Under the pieces are notes generated by a model that was not told the origin of the DNA, searched no databases, and saw nothing but the letters and a program-made list of their open reading frames with translations. A DNA stretch of 32,103 nt, taken from the NCBI GenBank assembly GCA_018676385.1, contig JABHEX010000132.1:1-32103 (forward strand). The letters run 5' to 3'. This document shows positions 1 through 12,527 of this stretch, one piece after another; the first letter of the stretch is position 1; every line of letters begins with the position of its first letter. This DNA is from Akkermansiaceae bacterium. Its GTDB lineage: Bacteria > Verrucomicrobiota > Verrucomicrobiia > Verrucomicrobiales > Akkermansiaceae. The position numbers and the translations under genes are program-made.

Positions 1-317
1 GCCTGATGGATGCGCTTGATGATCATGGACTTCACGTGACCTACGGTGCGATGAGCCGTAGGAGCTTAAAAGTTCCTAACAAGTTTCTTATTTTCAAAGG
101 TGTCCGCCTCCATGGTTTCTGGATGACTGAGTGGCTTAAACAAAATAGTCAGGCGCTCATGGAATCTGCATATCTTCAACTTGCGCGATGGATGACCCAA
201 GGGCAACTCGCACAACCTGTCGATTCTACCTATGATTTAATAGATATTAAAGCAGCGCTGACCCGCGCGCAGGAAAGTAAGCGCGACGGAAAAGTCCTTC
301 TTTTGATGAATGAGTAA
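1..317 (+). CDS. C-terminal part of a zinc-type alcohol dehydrogenase / trans-2-enoyl-CoA reductase (MECR)-like protein, truncated by window edge
   Basis: Open from the window edge to a stop at 315-317; the tail (HGFWMTEWLKQ...YDLIDIKAALTRAQESKRDGKVLL) matches the C-terminus pattern of MDR/MECR oxidoreductases. Confidence 0.6.
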   Translation, partial: LMDALDDHGLHVTYGAMSRRSLKVPNKFLIFKGVRLHGFWMTEWLKQNSQALMESAYLQLARWMTQGQLAQPVDSTYDLIDIKAALTRAQESKRDGKVLLLMNE

Positions 318-390
318 AAATTTTCTGAATATATTCGATAATTAGCAAGTCCAAGTATGCGAACACCACAAGCAACCAGAATATATAATC

Positions 391-747
391 ATGAAAACAT
401 TACTAACTACACTTGTCGCCATTGCATTAGGATTAATAGCTCTTCCAGAAAAAGCAGAAGCTAGGCCCTGTCACGTAGGTTATAGCAAGACATACATCAG
501 TGGTTACACCTCATGCGGATGCTCAATCTATACCCGACGAGTAGTCACAGGATATGATTGCCGTCACCGTCCAATTTACCGCTATTACAGGCTGCCCGTC
601 AGTCACTGTTGCAGAAGTTACTCAAGGAGTTTATATAAAAGTCGTTGTAATAGCTATCGCGGTATCAGCTACTATGGCAGCTATCGCCACGGCCGTAGCA
701 CTCTCCGTTACGGGAATCGGTATGGTAGCGTCAGCATTTGCCGCTAA
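391..747 (+). CDS. Small secreted Cys/Tyr/Arg-rich protein
   Basis: ATG start, clear signal peptide (MKTLLTTLVAIALGLIALPEKAEA), 8 Cys in the mature part. Confidence 0.6.
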   Translation: MKTLLTTLVAIALGLIALPEKAEARPCHVGYSKTYISGYTSCGCSIYTRRVVTGYDCRHRPIYRYYRLPVSHCCRSYSRSLYKSRCNSYRGISYYGSYRHGRSTLRYGNRYGSVSICR

Positions 748-776
748 TTAGGAAAAAGCTACCCTGATAATTTTTA

Positions 777-813
777 GTGAGGGAGGTGCTCAAGCAGTTC
801 CCTTACTTTATTT
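777..813 (+). terminator. Possible intrinsic terminator after the small secreted protein
   Basis: GTGAGGGA (777-784) / TCCCTTAC (799-806) stem with one G-U pair, followed by TTTATTT. Confidence 0.45.
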
Positions 814-880
814 AACAAAAGCATTAATTTGCATCGCTTTTTGCAATTCAAAGATGATATGAATTTCTGTTTTTCTGTTT

Positions 881-1870
881 ATGTTAATGTCTTTTAGCAA
901 GCCAACTGCGATTGGTGCTTCATCCCTTGGCGATGAAATTCTGGCCGCCGTTAAATCCCGAATCAATCATGGCGGAAACCTATCAGAAGTCTATGACTTG
1001 GTAGATGATCTGCCCATCAAGGATAGCAAGGCTCTCTACATACGTGTCAATCGCGTGTGGCCCAAGCTGACAGGGAATTATATTTCCAATTTTCAGCGCC
1101 ACGCGAGAAATGCAGGTAATGATACCAGGGAAAATAAGACGCACATACGCGATTTACGTAAAGAACTCGAGTCCATGAAATCATTGGCGGACCGACCTAT
1201 GAAAGATGTCCTCAAAAAACGAGGCATAACGATACTCAGTGAACTTAGGAAATTGCTCATCCCCAACACCGAGTTGGTATTGTCTACTGCGAATGAAACA
1301 CTGAAAAAAGAACGGCGCTCACTTATTGCATACGCTGGGTTGAGAGATGCACTTATTAAAGCAGCCATCATCCCGAGCGACAGCACATCACTCTCTCCAG
1401 TCACAAAGGCCGAAGAAGATTTCATCCGCCAATTGTCAGGACTCGATCGTAAAGGCCTACGCGTTATGGCAAAAAACCGTAAAACAGCGAAAAAACCTGA
1501 TGTTACCGAAACCGAACGTAAAGGTGTGGAAGACGCGAATATCATGCGCCTGCTCGCGGGGTATAACGCATTGGAAATCGATCCCAATCTCTGTGCTGCT
1601 GCTCGTGACCACTCAAAGGACATAGAGACGCACAATTTCTTTGCACACAACTCACCATTGAAGGGGAAAAAGACACCATGGGACCGTGCAAAAAATTTTA
1701 GTACTACCGCTTCCGGTGAAAATATTTTTATGGGGTCCACTGATCCTCTCGCTGCCAATCGTGGGTGGTTTTTTTCGCCCGGACATCACCGCAACATGTT
1801 TGATCCGAGGCATAAACGTATCGGCCTAGGACAACACAATCGTCACTGGACCCAGTTGTTTGGTAGTTAA
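881..1870 (+). CDS. CAP (SCP/PR1)-domain protein with N-terminal extension
   Basis: C-terminal HSKDIETHNFFAHNSP...SGENIFMG...GWFFSPGHHRNMFDPRHKRIGLG is a CAP domain signature. Confidence 0.75.
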   Translation: MLMSFSKPTAIGASSLGDEILAAVKSRINHGGNLSEVYDLVDDLPIKDSKALYIRVNRVWPKLTGNYISNFQRHARNAGNDTRENKTHIRDLRKELESMKSLADRPMKDVLKKRGITILSELRKLLIPNTELVLSTANETLKKERRSLIAYAGLRDALIKAAIIPSDSTSLSPVTKAEEDFIRQLSGLDRKGLRVMAKNRKTAKKPDVTETERKGVEDANIMRLLAGYNALEIDPNLCAAARDHSKDIETHNFFAHNSPLKGKKTPWDRAKNFSTTASGENIFMGSTDPLAANRGWFFSPGHHRNMFDPRHKRIGLGQHNRHWTQLFGS

Positions 1871-2409
1871 TTTTCCTTTGGCTCAGAACGCTCAGTTTTT
1901 TTGCGCTTGCGAGCTTCACGAAAGAAGCTTTGCAGTATCCCCAAGCATTCCTCCTGCATGACACCCGCGACGATATCGCAGCGATGATTGAGTGGTGGGT
2001 TAGATTCTAATAGGTTAATCCAGCCTCCAGCAGCCCCACCCTTCGGATCGGGACAGCCGAAAACCACTTTGTCAGGTCGGCAATGTATAATGGCACCAGC
2101 GCACATTGGACATGGTTCTTTTGTCACATAGAGAGTGCAGCCGTCTAGTCTCCAGTCTCCGAGGGCATTTTGTGCTGCTGTGAGTGCAAGCATCTCGGCG
2201 TGCGCCGTAGCATCTTTAAGCGTTTCTACCTGATTCCATGCGCGTGCGATGATTTTGTCTCCACGCACAACCACAGCTCCCACGGGCACCTCTGAAGCGT
2301 CATATGCCTTACGTGCCTCACGCAGCGCCTGCTGCATAAAAAACGTGTCTGGCTCAAAATCTCTTAGCATATCATCACTCACTCGAGTAATCTGACAATA
2401 AAACTTCAA
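1867..2409 (-). CDS. tadA: tRNA-specific adenosine deaminase TadA (start possibly at 2370)
   Basis: HAEMLAL and PCPMCAGAIIHCRPDKVVFG zinc/catalytic motifs of TadA deaminases. Confidence 0.9.
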   Translation of the reverse strand: MKFYCQITRVSDDMLRDFEPDTFFMQQALREARKAYDASEVPVGAVVVRGDKIIARAWNQVETLKDATAHAEMLALTAAQNALGDWRLDGCTLYVTKEPCPMCAGAIIHCRPDKVVFGCPDPKGGAAGGWINLLESNPPLNHRCDIVAGVMQEECLGILQSFFREARKRKKTERSEPKEN

Positions 2410-2439
2410 ACTTCAAACCGAATACTACAAACTATCGTC

Positions 2440-3104
2440 ATGAAGCAATGGCACCACACTGACAGAATCATCGCCCCATCGTTGCTCGCCGCCGACTTTG
2501 GCATAATTAAGGAGGAGACTACACGCGCTATTCGGGCTGGTGGTGACTGGTTACACCTTGATGTGATGGACGGAAACTTTGTGGATAACATTTCCTTCGG
2601 TCCTGCTATTATCCAAGCGATTCATGAGACTAATGATGTATTTCTCGATGTGCATCTGATGATTGCTAGGCCTGACCACTACCTGCCACGATTTGTTGAG
2701 GCAGGGGCTGATATGATTACCGTGCATCTCGAATCGGATCATGATGTGGCAGCAACACTAGGTCGTATACGTCATGCTGGCTGCATGGCGGGACTGGCTA
2801 TAAACCCTGCAACGCCACTTGAAAAAGCTTTGCCGTTCCTTGATCAGATCGATATGCTTTTGGTGATGACAGTTATTCCCGGTTTCGGTGGTCAATCATT
2901 TATGCATGAGACGATGACTAAAGTGGAGGGTGCTGCCTGTTACCGTGACAAACAAAGGTTAGCCTACCATATCCAAGTGGATGGCGGAATTGATGCTGAC
3001 ACTGCACCCACCGCTACGGCGGCGGGTGCCAATGTGCTTGTTGCTGGGTCATCCACATTTAGGGCAGCGAACATGGCCGAAGCCATTCAACAAATACGCC
3101 AAGC

Positions 3105-3108
<4 letters not shown>
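2440..3108 (+). CDS. rpe: Ribulose-phosphate 3-epimerase
   Basis: APSLLAADFG, HLDVMDGNFV, VHLMI, VIPGFGGQSF, QVDGGID motifs. Confidence 0.95.
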
Positions 3109-6697
<3,589 letters not shown>

Positions 6698-6700
6698 TTG

Positions 6701-7255
6701 CTAGTGAATTTCTCCTATCAGCTGCTTGATTAATTTGATCTCATCTGCGGAGATGATGTTCATGAGTTCTTGGAACAGCGTGGCGGTATCCGGAATTTTT
6801 AGTTCTTCTTTTTCTATTTGGCGTTGGTCTCGGGGGAACTCCTCACTTGGAAGCACACGCTCCGCGAGGTGAAAACATACCCATGCGCGAGCAATGCGTA
6901 GATTCTTGTTATGGCCACTCATTCTCGACGCCAGATGTTGAAAATGCCGGACGGGATTGCCTAGAAAACCCTCCTCGTGTCGGTGCGTCATGATCCATAC
7001 CAATGCCTGATAAGGCATTGGCCAGGGTAAGTGTTTCTCTCCAAAATCATGTGACATAGCATGGTTTAATTGGAGTAGTGCCTGCGCTGGAAGTGCTTGA
7101 AGCCAGAGCGACTGCGCGCAGGTGAGCGCGGCAAGGTAGGCATTAGGACCGCCACGTTTTTTGACATCTGAAATGTCACATGGCCTAATGACTACGTCTG
7201 CAGTTGGTAATAATGGGCAGGAATCTCGGTCTGCCATATGGCTACGTTGTGGCAT
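6701..7255 (-). CDS. Conserved hypothetical protein
   Basis: 184-aa ORF; start codon overlaps the upstream CPXCG gene stop (TAATG), suggesting translational coupling. Confidence 0.6.
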   Translation of the reverse strand: MPQRSHMADRDSCPLLPTADVVIRPCDISDVKKRGGPNAYLAALTCAQSLWLQALPAQALLQLNHAMSHDFGEKHLPWPMPYQALVWIMTHRHEEGFLGNPVRHFQHLASRMSGHNKNLRIARAWVCFHLAERVLPSEEFPRDQRQIEKEELKIPDTATLFQELMNIISADEIKLIKQLIGEIH

Positions 7256-7443
7256 TAATCATCAAGGCTTTTTGCATCCGCTGTGCCATCATAGAAAGCG
7301 ATAACCATGGGTCTGCAGCAGACTTCACAATCGTAATCCACCTCGCAGGGACATTCCTGAGCAGGAGGTAATGCCACATCAAACAGTTCAAAACAAGAGG
7401 GGCATGTAACGGCGATTGTTTCCATCACATAAGTCTGTAACAT
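7255..7443 (-). CDS. CPXCG-motif cysteine-rich protein (start may be 7425)
   Basis: TCPSCFELFDVALP...DYDCEVCCRPMVI, CxxC...CxxCC zinc-ribbon-like pattern. Confidence 0.75.
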   Translation of the reverse strand: MLQTYVMETIAVTCPSCFELFDVALPPAQECPCEVDYDCEVCCRPMVIAFYDGTADAKSLDD

Positions 7444-7449
7444 GAACTC

Positions 7450-7803
7450 ATGATCGTCAACCAGCTAGCTGAACAAGTACCTTTTACAACTGCAGACGGA
7501 TCGAAGGTTCGCAGTATTATCGATGCGACCAATGCACCTGTCGAAAATCAAAGTCTAGCCGAAGCGAGCCTGCCCGCCGGAGCTGAAACCCAACGGCACT
7601 ATCATAAACTAAGTGAGGAAATCTATTTCATGCTTGAGGGCGAGGCGATCATTGAGGTTGATGGCTTGGAGAGAATCGTTGGGCCCAATGACGCAATACT
7701 TATTCCGCCGGGTGTGTGGCACCAGATCAAAGCTACCTCGCAAATTCGTTTCCTTTGCTGTTGTGCTCCCGTTTACTGTCACTTGGATACATATTTTAAG
7801 TGA
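7450..7803 (+). CDS. Cupin-domain protein
   Basis: ETQRHYHKLSEEIYFMLEGEAIIEVDG...PNDAILIPPGVWHQI, bicupin motifs 1 and 2. Confidence 0.85.
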   Translation: MIVNQLAEQVPFTTADGSKVRSIIDATNAPVENQSLAEASLPAGAETQRHYHKLSEEIYFMLEGEAIIEVDGLERIVGPNDAILIPPGVWHQIKATSQIRFLCCCAPVYCHLDTYFK

Positions 7804-7898
7804 CTAGTCTGTATCGTTATAAACGTAGTGCAGAATTATAATAGCGGAACGCCACTATTTCCATGAGTGTTGAAGTATAACAAAAAACTCAACTCATT

Positions 7899-8351
7899 TT
7901 GCCCATGGAACTCGATATAAAAATGCTCTGGTTTATTGCAGGACTTGCGATGATCCTTTTGGAATTTGTAGCTCCTGGTGTAATAATCATATTCTTTGGT
8001 ATAGGTGCTTGGGTAGTCGCCATGGGAATGTGGATCGGGATGATTGACTCTGTCCCCGCACAGTGCCTTACGTTTGCCATTTCTTCGCTATTGCTTCTCT
8101 TTACCCTACGCCGCTACATGACAACTTGGTTCGTGGGGGGATCCTCTCACGGTGGTGCTAGTATCGAAGACGAATTTATCGGAAAGACCGTACGTATTGT
8201 TCACTCCATTGGCGGTGGTCAGAATACAGGAAAAGTAGAATACAAGGGCGCTGAATGGAATGCCCGATGTGAGCACGAGCTACCACTCGGGTGTTATGCC
8301 ACTGTGATCAAACGCGAGGGGCTGGAGCTTATCGTTAAACTTAAGAAGTAG
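7899..8351 (+). CDS. NfeD-family membrane protein
   Basis: TM-rich N-terminus plus C-terminal OB-fold-like region (IGKTVRIVHSIGGGQNTGKVEYKGAEWNARCE); followed by an SPFH gene. Confidence 0.85.
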   Translation: MPMELDIKMLWFIAGLAMILLEFVAPGVIIIFFGIGAWVVAMGMWIGMIDSVPAQCLTFAISSLLLLFTLRRYMTTWFVGGSSHGGASIEDEFIGKTVRIVHSIGGGQNTGKVEYKGAEWNARCEHELPLGCYATVIKREGLELIVKLKK

Positions 8352-8405
8352 CCCAACTAGAGCCTATTAAATTATTTATTACCCCAACAACAAACAACTA
8401 TAACC

Positions 8406-9323
8406 ATGGAATATATTGTATCAATCGGACTTGTTATACTCGTCGTAGTCACACTAGTAAAAACGGCGCGTATTGTTCCTCAGCGCCAAGCGTTCGTCAT
8501 CGAGCGATTGGGAAAGTATAGCCGCACGCTTAGTGCTGGGTTTCACGTCCTCTTCCCATTTATTGACCGTGTCGCCTATAAGCACTCGCTGAAGGAAGTC
8601 GCGATTGATGTGCCATCCCAAATGTGTATCACTAAGGATAACATCGCCATCGAGATTGATGGTGTGCTCTACATGCAGGTGTTGGACGCTAAAAAAGCAT
8701 CCTACGGAATTGAGAACTACCACTTTGCCTCAGCACAGTTGGCGCAAACCACGCTAAGATCTGAAATCGGTAAGCTTGAGTTGGATAAAACTTTCGAAGA
8801 GCGAGATGCTATTAATGCTAACATCATTAATGCTCTAGATAAAGCATCGGAGCCATGGGGCCTAAAAATCACGCGCTATGAGATAGCGAACATAACGCCA
8901 CCAAAGTCGGTGCAGGATGCCCTCGAAAAACAGATGCGTGCTGAGCGTGAACGTCGTTCCCAGATTGCCCTATCCGAGGGTGAGCGTGAGGCAGCGATCA
9001 ACGTGGCGGAAGGTCACAAGCAACAGGTCATAAAGGAGTCTGAGGCTCAGAAGCTCCGCCAGATTAATGAGGCCGAGGGTAAGGCCCAAGAGATTACCTT
9101 GCTCGCCGGCGCAACAGCCGAGGGCATTCGAAACATTGCCTCAGCTATTAACGAGCCAGGTGGATCCGATGCTGTGAATCTTCGTATTGCTGAGCAGTAT
9201 GTGAGAGAGTTTGGTAACCTTGCCAAGGAAACCAATACCATGATCTTACCCAGTAACCTCGCCGATATTGGTGGCACGGTCGCCTCTCTTGGAAAGGTAT
9301 TAAGTCAGACAAAAGTCGCCTGA
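8406..9323 (+). CDS. SPFH/stomatin (band 7) family protein, QmcA-like
   Basis: RIVPQRQAFVIERLGKYSRTLSAGFHVLFPFIDRVAYKHSLKE and coiled-coil region typical of stomatin-like proteins. Confidence 0.92.
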   Translation: MEYIVSIGLVILVVVTLVKTARIVPQRQAFVIERLGKYSRTLSAGFHVLFPFIDRVAYKHSLKEVAIDVPSQMCITKDNIAIEIDGVLYMQVLDAKKASYGIENYHFASAQLAQTTLRSEIGKLELDKTFEERDAINANIINALDKASEPWGLKITRYEIANITPPKSVQDALEKQMRAERERRSQIALSEGEREAAINVAEGHKQQVIKESEAQKLRQINEAEGKAQEITLLAGATAEGIRNIASAINEPGGSDAVNLRIAEQYVREFGNLAKETNTMILPSNLADIGGTVASLGKVLSQTKVA

Positions 9324-9367
9324 TGTGACGCTACAATTTTACCTGCGATTAATATGTAGGTTTAATG

Positions 9368-9407
9368 AACGGCAGGGTGTTGTGTGTTTTCGCCCTGTCG
9401 TTTTTTT
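9368..9407 (+). terminator. Intrinsic terminator downstream of the SPFH gene
   Basis: AACGGCAGGG (9368-9377) / CCCTGTCGTT (9393-9402) stem with one G-U pair, followed by TTTTTTT. Confidence 0.75.
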
Positions 9408-9444
9408 GTCGCAGCGAACGGCACTATCGTCTTTGATGTAGTGC

Positions 9445-10044
9445 ATGACCGAGAAAAAAATGGATTGGGATGCACGTTATTTGACAGGTGACACGCCGTG
9501 GGAAAAGGGTGCTTCAGCTCCTGCGCTAACACATCTCGTTCGAGAGGGGGTATTCCCCGTGAAAGGCACGATACTTGTTCCGGGCTGTGGCACTGGTCAT
9601 GATGTCGCTTATTTAGCAAATGCAGGATTCGAAACCCATGGATTGGATGTCTCACAGATAGCTATTGATCGCGCACAAAAAACTAATGCTGTTGAGCGTG
9701 CTAGTTATTTACATGGTGACTTATTCGATTTGGAGTTGAACATAAAAAGCACTTATGATGCAATTTGGGAACACACATGCTACTGTGCTATTCATCCATC
9801 TCATCGCAGTGATTATATCGATTCAGTAAGCCGCTTGCTTCGTCCTGAAGGAATATTTGTGGGGTTGTTTTTTACTAACACCCAGATGCCAATAGGAGAG
9901 GGGCCACCGTATGAAACGAGCCGTGGAGATGTCATAGAGATGTTTTCACCAAACTTCACATTGATTATGGAGCAAAAGCCACAGGCGTATTATCCAGGGC
10001 GTGAGGGCAGGGAGTGGCTCATGATTTGGCGTCGTAAAGCATAA
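9445..10044 (+). CDS. SAM-dependent methyltransferase, thiopurine methyltransferase (TPMT)-like
   Basis: WDARYLTGDTPWEKGASAPAL, VPGCGTGHDVAYLANAGFETHGLDVS, DAIWEHTCYCAIHP motifs. Confidence 0.85.
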   Translation: MTEKKMDWDARYLTGDTPWEKGASAPALTHLVREGVFPVKGTILVPGCGTGHDVAYLANAGFETHGLDVSQIAIDRAQKTNAVERASYLHGDLFDLELNIKSTYDAIWEHTCYCAIHPSHRSDYIDSVSRLLRPEGIFVGLFFTNTQMPIGEGPPYETSRGDVIEMFSPNFTLIMEQKPQAYYPGREGREWLMIWRRKA

Positions 10045-10093
10045 TCGATTATTGTATTACATCAGCAGACCATTTAATTTATTCTCTTCTAAC

Positions 10094-10846
10094 ATGTTTC
10101 GTTTCTATTATGTTTGCCTGTTGATCCCGCTGCTGATGAGCTGCCATCCGATGGGAACACCATGTCACATAGGTGCGCCACGGTGGGTGATCCCCACAAA
10201 AGCTGAACGACAGTACCATAATGTGCCAGAAAAAGACCGAGCTCGATTTCAACTAGTGGCAACGCATTCCAAGTATAGCAAAGATTCTAACTATTTACTT
10301 GATATAATTAAAGAGGGGGATGTGTTTGCGTTCCGGATGACGCGCCGTGAAAAAAAAGATACTTTACTCAAAGGCAGTATACGCTCACTGGGTTATTTTA
10401 TGATGAAATACGCGCACCTAGCTATCGCTGTGCGCGATGAAAATAATCCTGATCAACTTAGGCTTTATACAAGTGAGGCGTTTCGAGGCCCAAATTTAAT
10501 AGATGAGCTGGGTGTAATAACAAACTATTCGTTTGATGTATACCGTCTCGATAAATCCGATCGTCTCAACATGCACCGCTTACGTGAATTCGCATTTATC
10601 TCGGCAAATAAAACTAACAAGTGGTTTGGTTATAACTTTCTGGGAATGTTGGGTATCTGGAGTAATATGTTGGAACCAGTAAGCATATCGGATATTGGGG
10701 ATGATTATATCTGTTCTACTTCGGTCGCGGCGGCATTGCATTATGCAGGACTTGATCTGGCTAACGTACGTTGCTGTGAAGTATTTAACCTGATTAGTCC
10801 GTGGCTTATTATAAGCAGCCAAGGTCGTCTCTATAAGCCGGAGTAG
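10094..10846 (+). CDS. Putative lipoprotein with permuted papain-like (YiiX/NlpC-P60-related) fold
   Basis: Start revised from TTG 10052 to ATG 10094, giving lipobox MFRFYYVCLLIPLLMSC; candidate catalytic His in KYAHLAIAV and downstream Cys in DYICSTSVAAALHYAGL (H-before-C permuted order). Confidence 0.6.
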   Translation: MFRFYYVCLLIPLLMSCHPMGTPCHIGAPRWVIPTKAERQYHNVPEKDRARFQLVATHSKYSKDSNYLLDIIKEGDVFAFRMTRREKKDTLLKGSIRSLGYFMMKYAHLAIAVRDENNPDQLRLYTSEAFRGPNLIDELGVITNYSFDVYRLDKSDRLNMHRLREFAFISANKTNKWFGYNFLGMLGIWSNMLEPVSISDIGDDYICSTSVAAALHYAGLDLANVRCCEVFNLISPWLIISSQGRLYKPE

Positions 10847-10863
10847 GCGAAGTTTCTGTTAGA

Positions 10864-12426
10864 ATGAAAATGATTTGTTATGCTTGGATAATGTTAGCTG
10901 TTCTGTGTATGGTTAGCTGTCATACCCTTCCCGATCCAGTTGAGAAGGTGGAGCATCAATGTCTGCCATCATTGAAAACAGGCAAGCTAGCTTACGCTGC
11001 AAAAAAAATTCATAGCCGTGCTGGGGGATCAACTACTTCTGCAGTTCCGCTGATGTCGAACAAGGAGGCTCTGGAGAGCCGTTTGGCATTAATAGATAGC
11101 GCCCAGCGCTCGTTAGAAATTCAGATTTTTATCTGGATGAACGACTACACAGGCAAACTAATCATGGAACGTGTGTTGATGGCCGCCGACCGGGGCGTAA
11201 AAGTGAGGCTATTGATAGATGATTTACTATTGGGTATTTCCTACACGGACAGCGAGCTCGCGGCCATCGCATCTCATCCGAATGTTGGCTTGCGCTTGTA
11301 TAATCCGAACAAACTGCGCGATAGGATATTACCACGAACCTTAGACTTAGTTTTAAATACTAAGCGCTGTAATCAGCGGATGCATAACAAGAGTATCGTA
11401 GCGGACGGGCTTCTTGCAATTCTTACAGGAAGAAATATTGGAGATCACTATTTTGGCTATGGGCAGGGTTATAACATGGTAGATTTTGGTGCTATGTTTG
11501 CGGGGCCAATAGTAACAGACATAAAAAAAGGGTTTAATCGTTATTGGAACAGTGATCCTGCATATGATGCACGTGCATTCATACGCGATGGTAAAAGTTT
11601 GTCGTTAGATAAATTTCGTAGCGTATCTAGACTAGAAATATTACGTGCTGAAACCGCTCCAAATCATCAAATCTCTATAACACCACAAGATTGGAGTCGA
11701 TGGTTCTCAGATACGGCCAAGCGAGCTCATGGTGGCGGTGCCGTTTACTTGGAAGATGCGCCAGAGAACCCAAGTTACAGCCGACCAGTTATAAAAGAAA
11801 TACTCAGACAGTGTGAAAGTAGCTGTAAAGAGATTTATATGGTTACTCCATATCTTGTGCCGGATGAGCGTATGATGGCGATGTTGAGTAAAGTGCGCGC
11901 GCGCGGAGTGCGTGTGGTTTTACTAGTGCCAACGGTTTCCTCCAATAATCACCTCATAGTGCATAATCAGTATCAGAAGTATCGTAAGATCTTACTGCGA
12001 ATGGGGGTCGAAATATACGAGTTTAAGCACCGTCCCAGTAGTAACATGAAATACTATATTAACGAAGGGGCGAGCTCTACCCGCAAGGTGGGTTTGCACG
12101 TAAAGCTCGTATTGATCGATTCGAGTATTACTTATATGGGAAGTATGAACTTTGATGGTAGGGCTATGTTTGTGAACACTGAGGGAGGAGCTACCGTGCG
12201 TTCAAAAGCCCTAGCTTTAGAACTCAAAAAATGGGTCAACTTACTTTGCACTCCTGAGAATTCATGGCGTCTAAGTCTGACGAAAAATGGGAGTATTAGA
12301 TGGTTGGCGGGTGAGGAAATCCGCAAGAGCGAGCCGTCGCTTGATTTCTTGCAGGGCACTCTAGAGTTTATATTCAGGCCGTTTAGCTTCAGGCATGAAA
12401 TCTTTCCTGATAGACGTAAGCATTAG
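10864..12426 (+). CDS. Phospholipase D / cardiolipin synthase-like lipoprotein
   Basis: Two HKD motifs (MHNKSIVADGLLAILTGRNIGD; HVKLVLIDSSITYMGSMNFDGRA); lipobox AVLCMVSC. Confidence 0.88.
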   Translation: MKMICYAWIMLAVLCMVSCHTLPDPVEKVEHQCLPSLKTGKLAYAAKKIHSRAGGSTTSAVPLMSNKEALESRLALIDSAQRSLEIQIFIWMNDYTGKLIMERVLMAADRGVKVRLLIDDLLLGISYTDSELAAIASHPNVGLRLYNPNKLRDRILPRTLDLVLNTKRCNQRMHNKSIVADGLLAILTGRNIGDHYFGYGQGYNMVDFGAMFAGPIVTDIKKGFNRYWNSDPAYDARAFIRDGKSLSLDKFRSVSRLEILRAETAPNHQISITPQDWSRWFSDTAKRAHGGGAVYLEDAPENPSYSRPVIKEILRQCESSCKEIYMVTPYLVPDERMMAMLSKVRARGVRVVLLVPTVSSNNHLIVHNQYQKYRKILLRMGVEIYEFKHRPSSNMKYYINEGASSTRKVGLHVKLVLIDSSITYMGSMNFDGRAMFVNTEGGATVRSKALALELKKWVNLLCTPENSWRLSLTKNGSIRWLAGEEIRKSEPSLDFLQGTLEFIFRPFSFRHEIFPDRRKH

Positions 12427-12527
12427 GTGATCATGGCATATTAGATGCAGTGTAGATCTGCACCATAAAAAGCTAAATACAACTCTAGAGAAGGAGCTAG
12501 AGGCCTTATTGAAAGACTGAATTTTTA

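Noticed and set aside
554-751. 65-aa hydrophobic ORF overlapping the small secreted protein
   Set aside because: Out-of-frame overlap with the Cys-rich gene, which has a convincing signal peptide; the hydrophobicity is a frame artefact.
1093-1758. 221-aa minus-strand ORF
   Set aside because: Antisense to the CAP-domain gene, Ser/Arg-rich composition typical of a shadow ORF, no recognisable domain.
7840-7859. AATAGCGG-AACG-CCACTATT hairpin after the cupin gene
   Set aside because: Contains a mismatch and lacks a convincing T tract; could be a weak terminator but not supportable.
12483-12502. CTCTAG/CTAGAG hairpin between the PLD and TMEM43 genes
   Set aside because: Only 6 bp with no T run on either side; too weak to call a terminator or regulatory element.
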